In this document: positions 1-10,600 of the stretch, one piece after another
How the letters are laid out: every line of letters begins with the position of its first letter
How positions within the stretch are numbered: the stretch's first letter is position 1
Assembly: GCA_004794785.1 (NCBI GenBank)
Contig: SJOL01005932.1
Coordinates: forward strand, 72,574-136,573
DNA: 64,000 nucleotides
Reading direction: 5' to 3'
From: Opisthorchis felineus
Lineage: Eukaryota; Platyhelminthes; Trematoda; Opisthorchiida; Opisthorchiidae
Notes under the pieces: generated by a model
The model's input: the letters and a program-made list of their open reading frames with translations, nothing else
Database searches by the model: none
Told to the model about the DNA's origin: nothing
Translations under genes and position numbers: made by a program

Positions 1-2305
1 CTGAAATCGAAACCCGTGCCATGCGCTCAGAAAGACTTGGTGTAACCCTGAAATCTTCATGGGTTTAGAGAAAAGGTTACCACTTACTTGAGAAGCGCAT
101 TATAGTTGCATTTTTTTTGGTTCACCGATGTTTCCATGTTCTGAACGTCATGCAGTAGACGGCAGTGCACGAACTGAATTCACCTGGCAGCTGAGTTGTT
201 CTCATTGCATCAGTTATATCCCAGAGTCAGTGAGGAATCCGGACCAACGTCGGGAAAACCGGGCCTGCAAGTGGTCCGTAGTTGTTTTCAATCAAATGGG
301 AAAAGTTTGGAACCGATTTAGAAGTCATCGTTTCAGAAGGGCTTGGTAAACGATCGGTGGTTTTTTATTTGGGCAACCTTTCCCTTTTGACACAAAAGCT
401 TCCTCAGGCCAAGTGAGCAGGTCACCAAATTGGCCAGGTTATAAGGCAGACGGAGAACCAGTCAGTTAGTCCTCTTCAGATTATCTCACTAGCTTAGTGT
501 TGAGTGTCAATTGATGGCTTTTGTCGGTTGGTGTGGTTGCCAAAATCTTGAATTGATGGGTTGGAGGACCTTCAAATTAGTCCTGATCGGCTTTTGTTCC
601 TTAATCGTCCACTTCATGGTGCTTCCATTGACGATTCACCGTGGGTGCTACTGGTAGATTTTCCTTGGTCTTCGTGGGCTTGTAAGCGTTGAGACAATTT
701 AGTTGGGGGGAGGGGAGTTCGGTAAGGTTACGTGGAATCCACATGATGACTACTCCCCCTTCTGATAATCGCACACCAGCACGTGTTAGCTCGTTTGATC
801 CAAGACCGTTTTCCACACGCTTGCCAGTTCCACGCCTTCGGTTCTGTTAATACTGGGATGCTTGGCGATTTCTACCGCCTCGGCCATCAGTCTCTGTGAT
901 GTGGACCGGTCGGATATATGAAAATTAAAGTGTCTTTTAAATTAGGCCAGGAAATATGACGGGAGAGCATTACAAACCAACAGCTAAGAGATGAAGTTAC
1001 GTCTACTCCAGCATAAAACTATGGGAAAGAGTACAGTAGCATCTCTTTTTCGTGGAAAATAACCTCCACAGCTTTGAGTAGACCATTGGATAGAAGGGGA
1101 TTCGTGTAAAGCTTGAAAGGAAGTAGAGGTTTACTGGATGAAGACAAAGACCACCTTTGATAACTGAAAGCAAGAGGAAAATAATCGGCTAGCCATTCAC
1201 TTGGGAAAGCAGCTCATCGAGCGGAATGAAAGCACTTTGAGAGTTGTCTGCCCAAATGAAGAGAAAAACCAAAGACTAGTCAGTAAATTGGAATACATTT
1301 TGGTCCCAAGGTGGGGCATTCAATTTGGATAAGAGCAACCAGGACATCAAGTGTACTTCAAACTGTCATTTAGACAAATCTTAGGCAGTCGGAAAAGCAA
1401 AGTGGCGTAAAATATCACACTATACAGTCATCTCCAGAACTAATGGACTGACACTTTCTGCCTACTTTGAAAATGGGTTTAATCTGGATTTGAAGTGTAT
1501 AAAACCAAGTGAAGGACGTACTAATGATGCCTGGTATAGCCTCATCCAACGAAAAGTGCGTTCATGGCAGGAGACACTGTCAGCCGACCGGATTAAAGTC
1601 AACGTTCAAATTAGACTAGATTCTGTCTTTTGTCACACCATAAAACGTCGTCAATTTCTTCTGCTTCGCTCGATCCCGGTCTTTGATCTTCTAGAGGAAT
1701 CTTGCCCTAAAATATCGCAGCGGATTTGCATGCTAAGCGTTTCATCATGCAAGAGAGACAAGGTCAGGTTCATACTAATGAAAGACTTTACAGTAAAAAA
1801 GACAGACGTAGAAGACTACTCGGTTCACTTTTCGTCATACTCTCAGCCCAATTGGCTACACAAATCTGTGGCTAGTGAATGTTCTGGGCCGGTAGTCCAT
1901 CCGGTGCATACACCCGTGCACCCCATGCTTTTACTCATCCATACCTTACTTGGCAGTCGTGATCTACCAGTGTAGCGGTGTATGCTACTGGCTAAACATG
2001 TGAGTAGTGTATGGTCTGGTATCTAAGCTCACTCCCTGCATCTGATGGAAGGTAAAGGTTGGTACGAGAATTGTGGAAGCACTTTGTTGCTCACTGATTA
2101 TTGTAGATATGGTGAACACAGTAGACAAATCGGCTGCTTACTGAGGACTGTAATAAAACAGGCACTCTATGGTCATTTAATTACCAAAGGTCTCCAACCG
2201 TTTCGTTTGTTCATTCAAGCTGATTTAAATCTCGGCGCGCTGAAACACCTCCTCGTGGTGCCGACTGGGTAGCCCGGAGGTCAGTCTGGGTGAACTAAAA
2301 CAGCC
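1..2305. other. No recognisable gene
   Basis: The longest frame is 161 codons at 1490-1975 (+). It begins at TTG rather than ATG in its upstream part, shows no domain, signal or family likeness, and I treat it as chance. A short block near 1963-2010 (TAGCGGTGTATGCTACTGGC, then GTGAGTAGTGT) recurs near 50012-50050 and loosely near 20965-21015. Confidence 0.5.
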
Positions 2306-2490
2306 GCTCAGCTGTTGTACCAGTTTGGTGTTCAGGTGCCATGCCAGCCGAAGGAAGCACGAGGGCATGGATACTGCTAGGTTGCCCAATCCTAGACAGA
2401 GGAAGTCGAGATGCGGAGGTCAGGTTCGAACCATGGACCCTCCCGTCAGTAAACTCGGGCTATAACCACCGAGCCATCTCGCCCTCCGCT
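2306..2490 (-). repeat. tRNA-derived SINE family A, copy 1
   Basis: On the minus strand it starts with a tRNA-like head: box A ATGGCTCGGTGG, then box B GGTTCGAACC, the internal RNA polymerase III promoter. A non-tRNA body follows with the family block CTCGTGCTTCCTTCGG. It abuts the left end of the R2-like element. Confidence 0.8.
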
Positions 2491-2494
2491 GGGT

Positions 2495-2836
2495 GAGCTA
2501 AGAGTCCAGCAACTCGAGACAGAGCTAACCACCCTGTTTGGTTACAATGTACTGATTGCTTTCGACAGTGTACAAGACGAATCATCTGGCGCTTCCGCAC
2601 TAGTTCCAACCAGTACACAGGAGAGGCCCCTGGAGTTCTCGTGTGAGGAATGTAGCAAGTGCCACAAATCGAAAGCTAGCTTGGTAGCCAACCGTCGAGT
2701 TCAGGTCCATGAAATTTGTGGCACTGACCTGGTCGCCCTAATGGCCTGCGCTGGTTGTTTCAATCTTTTTCCGACGAAGACTGGCCTGAGTCAACATCGC
2801 TGGCACGTACACCCCACCCAGCATAATGCAGCATAA
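2495..2836 (+). pseudogene. R2-like element, N-terminal C2H2 zinc-finger region
   Basis: Open frame without its start, ending in TAA at 2834-2836. It shows a degenerate first finger (F-x-C-x2-C near 2636-2652, with the first zinc histidine replaced by Asn) and a good second finger, CAGCF, then TKTGLSQHRWHVHP (C-x2-C-x12-H-x4-H; about 2746-2815). In R2 these fingers bind the DNA target. The frame breaks at a direct 10-bp duplication (AGCATAATGC twice, about 2820-2839), after which homology resumes in another frame. Confidence 0.75.
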
Positions 2837-3291
2837 TGCCTGACCGGATGAAGAATTCCGGTGTCCGCTGTTCCCAACGAGAGTCACAATCACTCTTGCG
2901 CCTGGCTAACAATTTATATCCTTCTTGTGACACGCAAACCGCGCCGTTCGCGAGATTAGAGCAGTATTTTCCTGGTCGATCGGCTATCAGCATCAAAACC
3001 AGGTTACGGGTGCTTAACTGGCAAGCACAACAGGACGAATCATCATCTGGTGGCCCTGACCAAACTATCGGTCAAACAACCGCCTACTCGTCAGAAGCTG
3101 ATGACTATAGCGTCTGGTTTAAACAAACCGTGGATTGCGCCGTGTCACTCTTGGAATCCCATTCCGATAGTTCGCTCGCTGGTACTGACCTTCTGGCATG
3201 TGCCCAAGAGTTGCACTCTGGCATCATGACACCGGAGCAAGTCCTGTCACTTCTGGACCTCCACGCCTCCAACATATTTCTACACACGTAA
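2836..3291 (+). pseudogene. R2-like element, Myb-like DNA-binding region
   Basis: A 151-codon open piece. Residues 10-70 resemble the Myb/SANT-like domain after the R2 zinc fingers: a run of Ser/Gln/Glu, LLRLANNLYP, then LEQYFPGRSAISIKTRLRVL with the FPGR-x4-I-K-x-R signature. The remainder (ALLDL-like, LSLLDLHA at the end) would connect to the RT but is interrupted after 3291. Its apparent ATG is unlikely to be a real start; it merely follows the frameshift. Confidence 0.65.
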
Positions 3292-3793
3292 AATCCTGTC
3301 CCCAAACGCCGTCTTCAACCAGCCCATCGTGTGCTGGTCAACCGAAAACAGATCCGCCGAGCCAACTACGCCGCCATACAGACGGAAAAGACGGAAAGAT
3401 GCAATGTCTGCTCGAATGGGCGTGGAGGGATTTATACAAAGGTAACTGCGGCCTACCTCTGGACGCTGAGCAGTACTAGAAGCTGGTGCTCTCTGCTCTA
3501 AAACACATGGATATCCGGCCAATTCGCGCAGGATGCTCCGCCGGTTTAATGCTAACGCGCTCGCTGGGTATTTCAACTTACTCTTATTATCTGGAGGTTG
3601 TTCCCCACATCTGTGTCGTGCCCGTATTACTCTAGTTCCGAAGGTCCCAAATCCGACTTCACCGGATCAACTGAGACCGATCTCCGTGTCATCCATTCGT
3701 GTTTGATGCTTTCATAAGGTGCGTGCTGATCGCTGGAGTCGTAGATTGTAACCACCCTCACTCCAGTTTGCATTCCTATATCGAGACGGTTGT

Positions 3794-4456
3794 TTGGAAG
3801 CTACATCGCTGTTACATGCCCTGCTTCGTCACTCTTCAGCGACTGCTTCTAACCTCAGCTTGGCGTTTGTTGATATCTCGAAAGCGTTTGATTCGGTTTC
3901 GCATGACACAATCGTCAGATCTGCCAAGGCGTTTGGAGCACCGTCACCTCTAGTTCGATACATCGCACAGTCCTATGAGAATGCTGTAGCAGTTTTCCCC
4001 AATTCCGAGGTCCACTGCCACAGAGGTGTGAGGCAAGGAGATCCACTCTCCCCATTATTGTTCATCATGGCAATGGATGAGGTTCTTGGATTGTCGATGC
4101 CGCAACTGGGATATCAGTTCCATGACACCCTAGTAGATGGTTTTGCCTTCGCTGACGACTGGGTCGTGTGTGCAGAAAGTCAGGCTCGCCTTAAAGAGAA
4201 GCTTGAAGCTGCTGCGGTCGAGTTGGGAAGAGCTGGTATGAAGATAAACGCCCGAAAGACGAAAGCGATGGTGATTTGTGGGGACAGGAAACATCGGGCG
4301 ATAGCAGTCTCAGTCGAACCATTTTGCTTCGCCGAGGAACTCATCACTCCTCTGGGTCCGAAAGACACCGCAACATATTTGGGCATCCCTTTACTTTCAA
4401 GGGGAAAGGGGTCTTCAACCACCGACAGCATCTGCTCAAACTGCTCGATGAGGTGA
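3794..4456 (+). pseudogene. R2-like element, reverse transcriptase fingers/palm
   Basis: RT domain with clear motifs: motif A FVDISKAFDSVSHD (about 3865-3906), motif B GVRQGDPLSPLLF (about 4025-4063), the catalytic motif C FAFADDWVV with both aspartates (about 4144-4170), and a motif D/E region ending TYLGIP near 4388. After TYLGIP the reading shifts to another frame where FTFKGKGVFNHRQHL continues, so a single-base indel lies at about 4386-4395. Coding beyond that point in this frame is meaningless. The region 3291-3793 holds the RT N-terminus in at least three frames with stops. Confidence 0.85.
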
Positions 4457-5583
4457 CGCGTGCCCCGTTGAAGCCGCATCAAAGAATGGAGATCACGAGG
4501 AACTACCTGATACCGAGGCTGACATATTCGCTCGTGCTTGGCCAAGTCCACCGAAACACGCTCAAAAGGTTGGACAACTACATCAGGCAATCTATTCGTG
4601 GCTGGCTACGTCTACCGAAGGACACCCCGATCAGCTACATCCACGCCGGTAAACAACATGGGGGACTTGGTATCCCAAGTCTGAGTGCAACAATCCCGAT
4701 GCAGCGGAGAGCGCGTATGGAAAAGCTCTTTTCTACCCAGTGCCGAGTACTACGCAATGTAGTCAACGATTCCGCATTTGGCAAGATTGTTCGGGATCTC
4801 AGCCTTCCGATCCGAGTCCATGGTGCATGCGTAAACACCAAGGAAGAGCTGGTGGCTGCTTGGGGTGATAGTCTGCACAACAGCGTTGACGGTCGCGGTT
4901 TACGAGAGTTGGTCGCTTCACCCCTTTCGAATCGATGGCTTGTATTTTCAGAACGAGTGTTTCCTCGGATATTTATCGGCGGTATCCAGCTCCGATGCAA
5001 CCTGCTCAGGACGAGAGTTAGAAGCGCTCGGCATGGTCATGGTGGCCAGACGATCTTATGTCGTGGAAACTGTGGCCAACCGGAGAGTTTGGTGCATATT
5101 TTGCAGTCCTGCTGGATCACGCATGATGCCAGATGTGCTCGTCATAATCGGGTTGCAAGGGAACTCGCAAAGCGTCTCCGTCGCCTGGGATACACCGTCT
5201 TCGAGGAGTTGAGAGCACCTACTTCGACGTCCTTCATCAAGCCTGACCTAATCGCTGTTCGGGAGCGCCGAGCAACTGTGATAGACGTCAGCATAGTCAC
5301 GGATGGGCGCGGAGTGACTGTATGGAATGAGAAGAAGCAGAAGTATGGTGCTGATGAATATTCCCTTGCCATAATCTCAGTCGTACGTGCAATTGGTTGC
5401 GATGTCGACTTTTTGGTCCACCAACCGATGATCATCTCTTATCGACGGATCTGCTTTCCTCAATCCGCCAAGGCTGTTATTGGACTGGGACTTCCTAAGT
5501 TCACAGTCAGTGACTTGTGTTTGCTTGCCATTGTGGGCTTCCTGCGTACTTACGACACTTTTATGCGTGGTACATGGCGTTGA
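4389..5583 (+). pseudogene. R2-like element, RT thumb, CCHC knuckle and restriction-like endonuclease
   Basis: About 400 open codons ending in TGA at 5581. The thumb region begins FTFKGKGVFNHRQHLLKLLD. A CCHC zinc knuckle follows, CRGNC, then H and C in the spacing C-x3-C-x7-H-x4-C (about 5061-5112). The restriction-like endonuclease has the catalytic pattern KPDLIAVRERRATVIDVS (PD-x12-14-D; about 5239-5292). This arrangement is diagnostic of R2-type LINEs. The 3' half is unbroken, so decay is uneven along the element. Confidence 0.88.
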
Positions 5584-5749
5584 GTGCACATTCTTGCCTT
5601 TAAATCTCACACCAGACCCAGTCTGACGGACACTTTGTGCCTGATGTGCGAGTCTTGACTGTGCTAGCGCTTACCGCGCCTTCAAGAGCATTCAGCATTG
5701 TTTGTCCTTTCTTCGATTGCTGGTCTTTACACGTGTGTTTCGACACCAA
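5584..5749 (+). other. Probable 3' untranslated region of the R2-like element
   Basis: Follows the endonuclease stop codon directly. No coding frame. I could not define the 3' end; it may include the tandem repeat that follows, since many LINEs end in short tandem repeats. Confidence 0.4.
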
Positions 5750-5945
5750 ATATTCTTACACATGTTGGGAGTTTTCTTGTGCGACTGGAACTGTTGGTGT
5801 CACGCCTTCGAATAGGACGCTTCTCTCGCTTTATCCAATATTCCCATACACATGTTAGGAGTCATTTTGTCTGACTGGAGCAATTGGTGTCACGCCTTCG
5901 AATAGGACGCTTCTCTCGCTTTTTCCAATATTCCCATACACACCC
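5750..5945 (+). repeat. Tandem repeat, 90-bp period, just over two copies
   Basis: CATGTTGGGAG at 5761 recurs as CATGTTAGGAG at 5851. GGTGTCACGCCTTCGAATAG at 5796 recurs at 5886, and the block ATTCCCATACA at 5839 recurs at 5929. Copies are about 90 percent alike by eye. It lies downstream of the R2-like frame and may be its 3' tail. Confidence 0.85.
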
Positions 5946-6950
5946 TTTCATATGTATCGCTCATAATCATTTTTTATTTTTGTGAGAAAAAATAATCGAT
6001 AATAGTTCAACGGCGCACTCTGTCGGCCTTTCAGTTACCAAACTATTCTTTTTCTTAGGTGCATATTTTCAGAAGTTTTATCGCTCGGTTTGTATCACCC
6101 TTCCCCTGAGTTATCAGTCAAATCACTCTGATTACCGAGACAAAAGCTGAGGTGTTGTTTTTGTCGTAATATTGTTGACCTTTTTTATTGCGAGCGACCT
6201 CTGTTGACCACGTCTAAACTGATGCTGTATGCGTTGGTTGCAACCAGGTTAACTAAGAAACTATTAAAATGCATTCATGTCCATGAATGAACAAGGCCGT
6301 TTTTCTAAGCTGGACAATCTTCGCCCCACCCCGACCCCCAGCTTGTGCTCCCGTTACACCATCATGGTCACTACGTACGAAGACAGATAATGAGAATGGA
6401 TGCGATGAACATTGAAGCGCTTAGCATAAGTCAGGCTGTTATGGCCTTTAAGATTCAAGCTGTGACCTGATTCACCAAGAAGCTGTCCGAATCGTCGCCT
6501 GTCCCCAACTCAGTCATCGATCTCTCACAGCTACGTTCACCTCAGCATGAACATCAAAGCAGGTGGCATTGGTGAAAATTCGTTCGACATGATCATCTTC
6601 CCCCAAAAGACGCCTTTCAGACGTTCGGCGGGGTGATTCAGACAGAGATTAAGTTTGGTTCGTACTACCGAAAAATTTTCCAGGCGTTTCTAAACCTTTT
6701 GTTTTTGGTTATTCCTCCACTCCTCAGATCATTTCAACTGTCTTAAAAAGTGATTAACATGAGACACAGTAGCCCGTTATAGGTGCGGCAAAGTTTGGAG
6801 TCGGTCAAGGTGTCATCATTTTGAAAGGCTTCATTGTGGAGCAACGTTTCTTGTTCGGCAAAAAAGCTTCTTCATACCAAAGGAGGTGATTACCAGGTCG
6901 ACTAATCAGGTTGTCCAATCATGATAGACGATGTAGCAAAATATTTATGT
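5946..6950. other. Intergenic, nothing recognised
   Basis: AT-rich, stops in all frames, no repeat shared with the rest of the window that I can see. Confidence 0.5.
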
Positions 6951-7268
6951 TTTATAGACGTAATGCACTACTCATAATGTTGCTGAAAACTCTTCGACAA
7001 CCCACAACCGGTTTCGCCGGTTTCTTGGGGCTCATCAGGTAGGGGCAATTTGCGAGTTTCCGTCAACCTTATGTTCTAATTGAAACCAAGTTGTATGAAA
7101 TTAGCGAAACGCACTCATTTGCAAATAAATTTGGTTTTTCGAGATACTCACCTGGAACTCAGCTGAATCTCTTGTTTATGAGTTTTCTAAGCAACTGGGA
7201 TTCAGCTGGGTTCCAGGTGAGTCTCTCACAAAACCAAATTTATTTGCAAATGAGTGTATTTCGCTAAT
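6951..7268 (-). repeat. HHR repeat family H (about 308-bp unit), copy 1, with fold-back
   Basis: On the minus strand this unit carries an intact hammerhead core (7001-7046). Its right part is a long palindrome: the block from 7107 (CGCACTCATTTGCAAATAAA, then CACCTGGAACTCAGCTGAAT) is repeated in reverse complement up to about 7262. Confidence 0.85.
7001..7046 (-). ncRNA. Candidate hammerhead ribozyme (type I), intact core, family H
   Basis: Minus strand: stem I GCCCCTAC, CTGATGA (plus 7032-7038), stem II GCC/GGC around a large loop, GAAA, the palindrome ACCGGT (plus 7007-7012), T17, then GTGGG closing stem I with 5 bp including one G-T wobble. Predicted cleavage between plus 7006 and 7005. 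Stem II is shorter than the family consensus GCCC/GGGC, so activity may be weak. Confidence 0.7.
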
Positions 7269-8254
7269 TTATGTTTTATCTTTCGCCGCCTGTTTAATAA
7301 TCTGGAGTAAAATAACAAGTAAATCATCCAAAAATCAATACAGCATGTTAGGTGAATTCGGGAGGTCGTGGACAATGTACAAAGTAACGGACACCACTTC
7401 GTGAGAGTCGAATAGCGGTGCAAGTTTACGGGTCAGAATTCGATGTATCACAAGAATAATGGGACCGCATCTGCGGAGACCAGAATGGGGAGAAATTCAC
7501 CGTGTTCACCTTTCCTTCAGCACCCGATGGACCCGAGGCTCGGCAAAAGTCGATCACGCATTGATTGATACAATAACAAAAAGAGCATATTCGATACATT
7601 TGTATTAGATAAACTGTGACACACCCGACTGATTCTATGAATTGTAAGAGCGGAGCGATTCAATAATTCGTGTTTGGGAGAACGAAATTTCTGGAAAATT
7701 ATGTAACCATATTTAGTCCACATAAACTAAAGCGGTGGGTTAATCTGACATCAAGAAGTCGGGATATTGTCAAGGTACACCCAGTAAAATGACATAACTT
7801 TGTTCAACTCATCATTAATTTCATGCATCTTGTTCCATAGATAGATTGTATGAAAACAAGATGAAGCACTACAATACGATACATTGAACTGTTTTGCGTA
7901 CCTCAGCAGGTGCTTACTTACATTCAGAATCAAGATTAGGGAGGGATAACGGACAAATAATTTGATAGACGAACGCACATGGGACAATGAAACCATTATG
8001 GTGAGCGTAGGCCACAACAACCCAGAGCAGGTTGGATAAATGTACTGGGGCTTTAGACACAACTGAATGCCAACCTTACCATGGCACGTCCCAGCTAGCC
8101 AAAAACTCCAGTTGTTTACTCATGCTGGCTTTATGGATTCGAATCGTCACCGCTTCAGCAAAGTGCAATAGAAAACTGTGGTTCTGGCTGTTTAGGACTT
8201 TGAAGGACTGTCTTGGGACTGTCTTGGTGGTTTTCAACCACCAACCCATCACTA
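7269..8254. other. Intergenic, nothing recognised
   Basis: Only scattered frames under about 105 codons on either strand, without domains. Confidence 0.5.
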
Positions 8255-8365
8255 CGCACCACTACGCCCCCTAACAACGCACTGATGATGTTACCTCGAT
8301 TGGTGATGAAACGTTTGCAATCAAATTGCCCAGTTTAGCGAACAGACCGACGACTGTCTTGGTTC
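8255..8365 (+). repeat. Ribozyme-bearing repeat family E, copy 1
   Basis: Shares CGATTGGTGATGAAACGTTT and the following GCAATCAAATTGC block with copies near 21900-21985, 33225-33290 and 58535-58610. Contains a candidate hammerhead at 8279-8318. Confidence 0.7.
8279..8318 (+). ncRNA. Candidate hammerhead-like ribozyme, family E
   Basis: GCA (stem I), CTGATGA at 8282-8288, one extra T at 8289, hairpin arms GTTACC (8290-8295) and GGTGAT (8302-8307), GAAA at 8308-8311, palindromic ACGT at 8311-8314, T17, then TGC closing stem I. Predicted cleavage 8315|8316. Two features are odd: an extra base between the core and stem II (known in some natural hammerheads) and a stem I of only 3 bp. The repeat-wide conservation of all boxes argues against chance. 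Confidence 0.5.
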
Positions 8366-10424
8366 TTTGCACTCGTTGTGATCCAGCAATTAGCGAGCGA
8401 TTTCCTCAAGGCTGAAGTTTCAATTTAGTAGCCGGTAACTTCTGCAACACCTGCTCGGGAATCCTTGTAGACAACTGTCTTCTGACGTACTTTTTACCAC
8501 AAGTGTGACGTTTGCCGTATTTCTTAGTGCAAAAGAAGTCCTATGAGACATCAGAAAGGCCTTTGAAGCGCATCTGTCACACTGCATTTTATACGCATAT
8601 ATATACATATAATAAAGAAGTACGCAAACTGTGTAGCAGAAAACGAAGCGAGATAATGTCACCGACGAAGAAAATTTCATCACACTGTGACTCAAAGAGG
8701 AGCAGAATGATAGGATACGGCAAGAGCGACTGAGTCAAACCCCCAGAAGAACATTCCACGTGACTTTAATAGTGGTCAAGAAAGTTCAACGAATGCTGGC
8801 AGAAATCAAACTGGAAAGACCAGATTCTTTGGTTACCTCCTTCTGTGTATACTACTTCTGTTCGCCGGCGATAGTGTTACGTAGCTATTCATTTCGAGAC
8901 AGTATTTATCACACCAAGAGAGTGGATGGTCTAGTCCACCTACTGAAAAAGATTGCGCTCCCCATTCACGCTACTGAACTGATGAAATCATCTCACTCAA
9001 TTATAGTCGTTTAAACGTCCCTTCAGTTTTAGATCTCAGAGCATAGGACAGAAATTTTTTACTTGGAAACACCTTGCCTCCTTGTCTGATAAAAGTTATT
9101 TTTTTAGTGGTTTATTTCCTCAAGGGTTCAAAAGTACTTGAATAGCTTAGTAGTACGGTGAGTTTCACCGTATTTGGGGCCTCGGAGTCGGATCAAGTCC
9201 AATCGCGATCCGAAAAAATTGGGATACTGCTCTACTCTGATTACCGTCATTGGCAGCGGTACGTCGATAACACGCCCTGCAGTCATAAGGAAAGGTAGCC
9301 TTAGTGGAGACTGAAGAGAAGAGAAATGGCTAACGACTTGGTGTAAAGAAGTTTGGATCCCCCAGGGAAGATGTCACGGATGACGCCTACATCTTTGAAT
9401 CACAACGAAATAAAGGAACCCCAGCATGATGTCAGAGTAAGGCACTATTAACTGGTTCGATCTGGCGTCTTTTGCAAAACTCGCCAAAACGAGCAACGGT
9501 AGATGAACTTCAGCTGGTTAGTTCAGCTAGGAAGTGAGAGCTTGAGCGCCACTGGGAGCACTTATGTGCTGTGGTCTGTATCATTTTTGGCCACGTGCCA
9601 GGAAGATCATCTGGGCCCCAGTCAGGAATGCGCTAAGCACTCACGGCACTGAATTTGACTTGTGCAGCCTTAATTTTACGATGTCATTTCATGGCTCACC
9701 CCCTGCGGACCTTGTTGCCAAGTGAACAGTGGAAACAGCTCCTTCTTTGGTAAACGATGGTGAAGCGTATGTAGTAAATACTTCAAACTTCTTGACGAAT
9801 GTTCTGTATGCTACCCTAGCGAATCTGACTCTCGTATGCAACATGTCGTAGGATACTTGCTGCAGCTAGCTCACTTCTTCCATGCTAGGCAGACACAGGT
9901 GTTCAAATTTCCAAAGTTTTTAAAGTGTTCGTATCAGAAACGACTGACCTTACAGATGTCACGTGTACTTTGCCCTTGACCTTAGCGAACAACTAACAAC
10001 ACTGATGACACATTTTGGGGAACGTTTCTCTAACCACGTTTGAGCTTACACTGACATAATCGTTTATGGCACACCAACGGCTTAAGCTGGAAGTACAGGC
10101 CATCAAGTTAAACGTAAACATCACGCCTTGTCGATACAAGTATGGTCTTCTCCTGTGCTTGTTTTCAATCAGTGTCACCAACCGATCTACAAGGGCTGGA
10201 TTTTGGACAAGCACGGCAGATGCTACTGATATTCCTGTATCGATCCTTATTGACACAAATGTCGTCGCGATCTCTAAATGCTCAAAACAGAGGTGTCATT
10301 CTGAATAAACGCCTTCTGATGTAACACATGCAGCAGTGATTAAATAGTCTTTCGCTCCGGCCATTAACTGTATCCCCTCCAAGCCTGAACCTCGCGCTGG
10401 CAATGCGACGAGGCCATAAAAGCA
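8366..10424. other. Intergenic, nothing recognised
   Basis: Short frames only. No promoter box, splice-bounded exon or shared repeat found. Confidence 0.5.
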
Positions 10425-10600
10425 AATGTGCAATTCCGAAACTTATTCGCAATTGCACAGGAAGTTGGTTTTGACAAGAGACTCAACCGAATGCAGCTAA
10501 ATCTCTCGTTTATGATAGCCCGCTTGATAAACGAGAGATTCAGCTGCATCCAGTTGAGTCTGATGCCAAGACCAAATTCGTGTTCAAATGTCGTCAACGA
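10425..10600. repeat. Family H fold-back without ribozyme
   Basis: TTGGTTTTGACAAGAGACTC followed by AGCTAAATCTCTCGTTTAT is mirrored by ATAAACGAGAGATTCAGCT, then GAGTCTGATGCCAAGACCAA; arms of about 50 nt around a short centre at 10520-10530. Both strands can therefore look open over about 75 codons here; these are not genes. Confidence 0.75.

Larger units (their letters stand above)
2495..5583 (+). mobile_element. Degenerate R2-like non-LTR retrotransposon (restriction-like endonuclease type)
   Basis: A site-specific-type LINE that would copy itself by target-primed reverse transcription. Parts appear in R2 order: an N-terminal C2H2 zinc-finger region (about 2635-2815), a Myb-like domain (about 2850-3035), a broken RT N-terminus (3290-3790), RT catalytic motifs (3850-4400), then the thumb, a CCHC knuckle and a PD-x-D endonuclease (4390-5583). 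Several frameshifts and stops make it non-functional. Neither side shows 28S rDNA by eye; the left side abuts a tRNA-derived SINE. R2 is favoured by zinc finger plus Myb; another RLE clade such as NeSL is possible. Confidence 0.85.

Noticed and set aside
1490..1975. 161-codon plus-strand frame as a gene
   Set aside because: It opens at TTG, has no recognisable domain, and is flanked by no plausible splice or promoter signals; such lengths arise by chance in 64 kb.
2310..2490. A functional tRNA gene
   Set aside because: Box A and box B are present but no cloverleaf with a 7-bp acceptor stem can be formed; a SINE explains all copies.
4180..5435. Minus-strand frames of 97-136 codons
   Set aside because: They are shadows of the R2-like RT and endonuclease on the plus strand.
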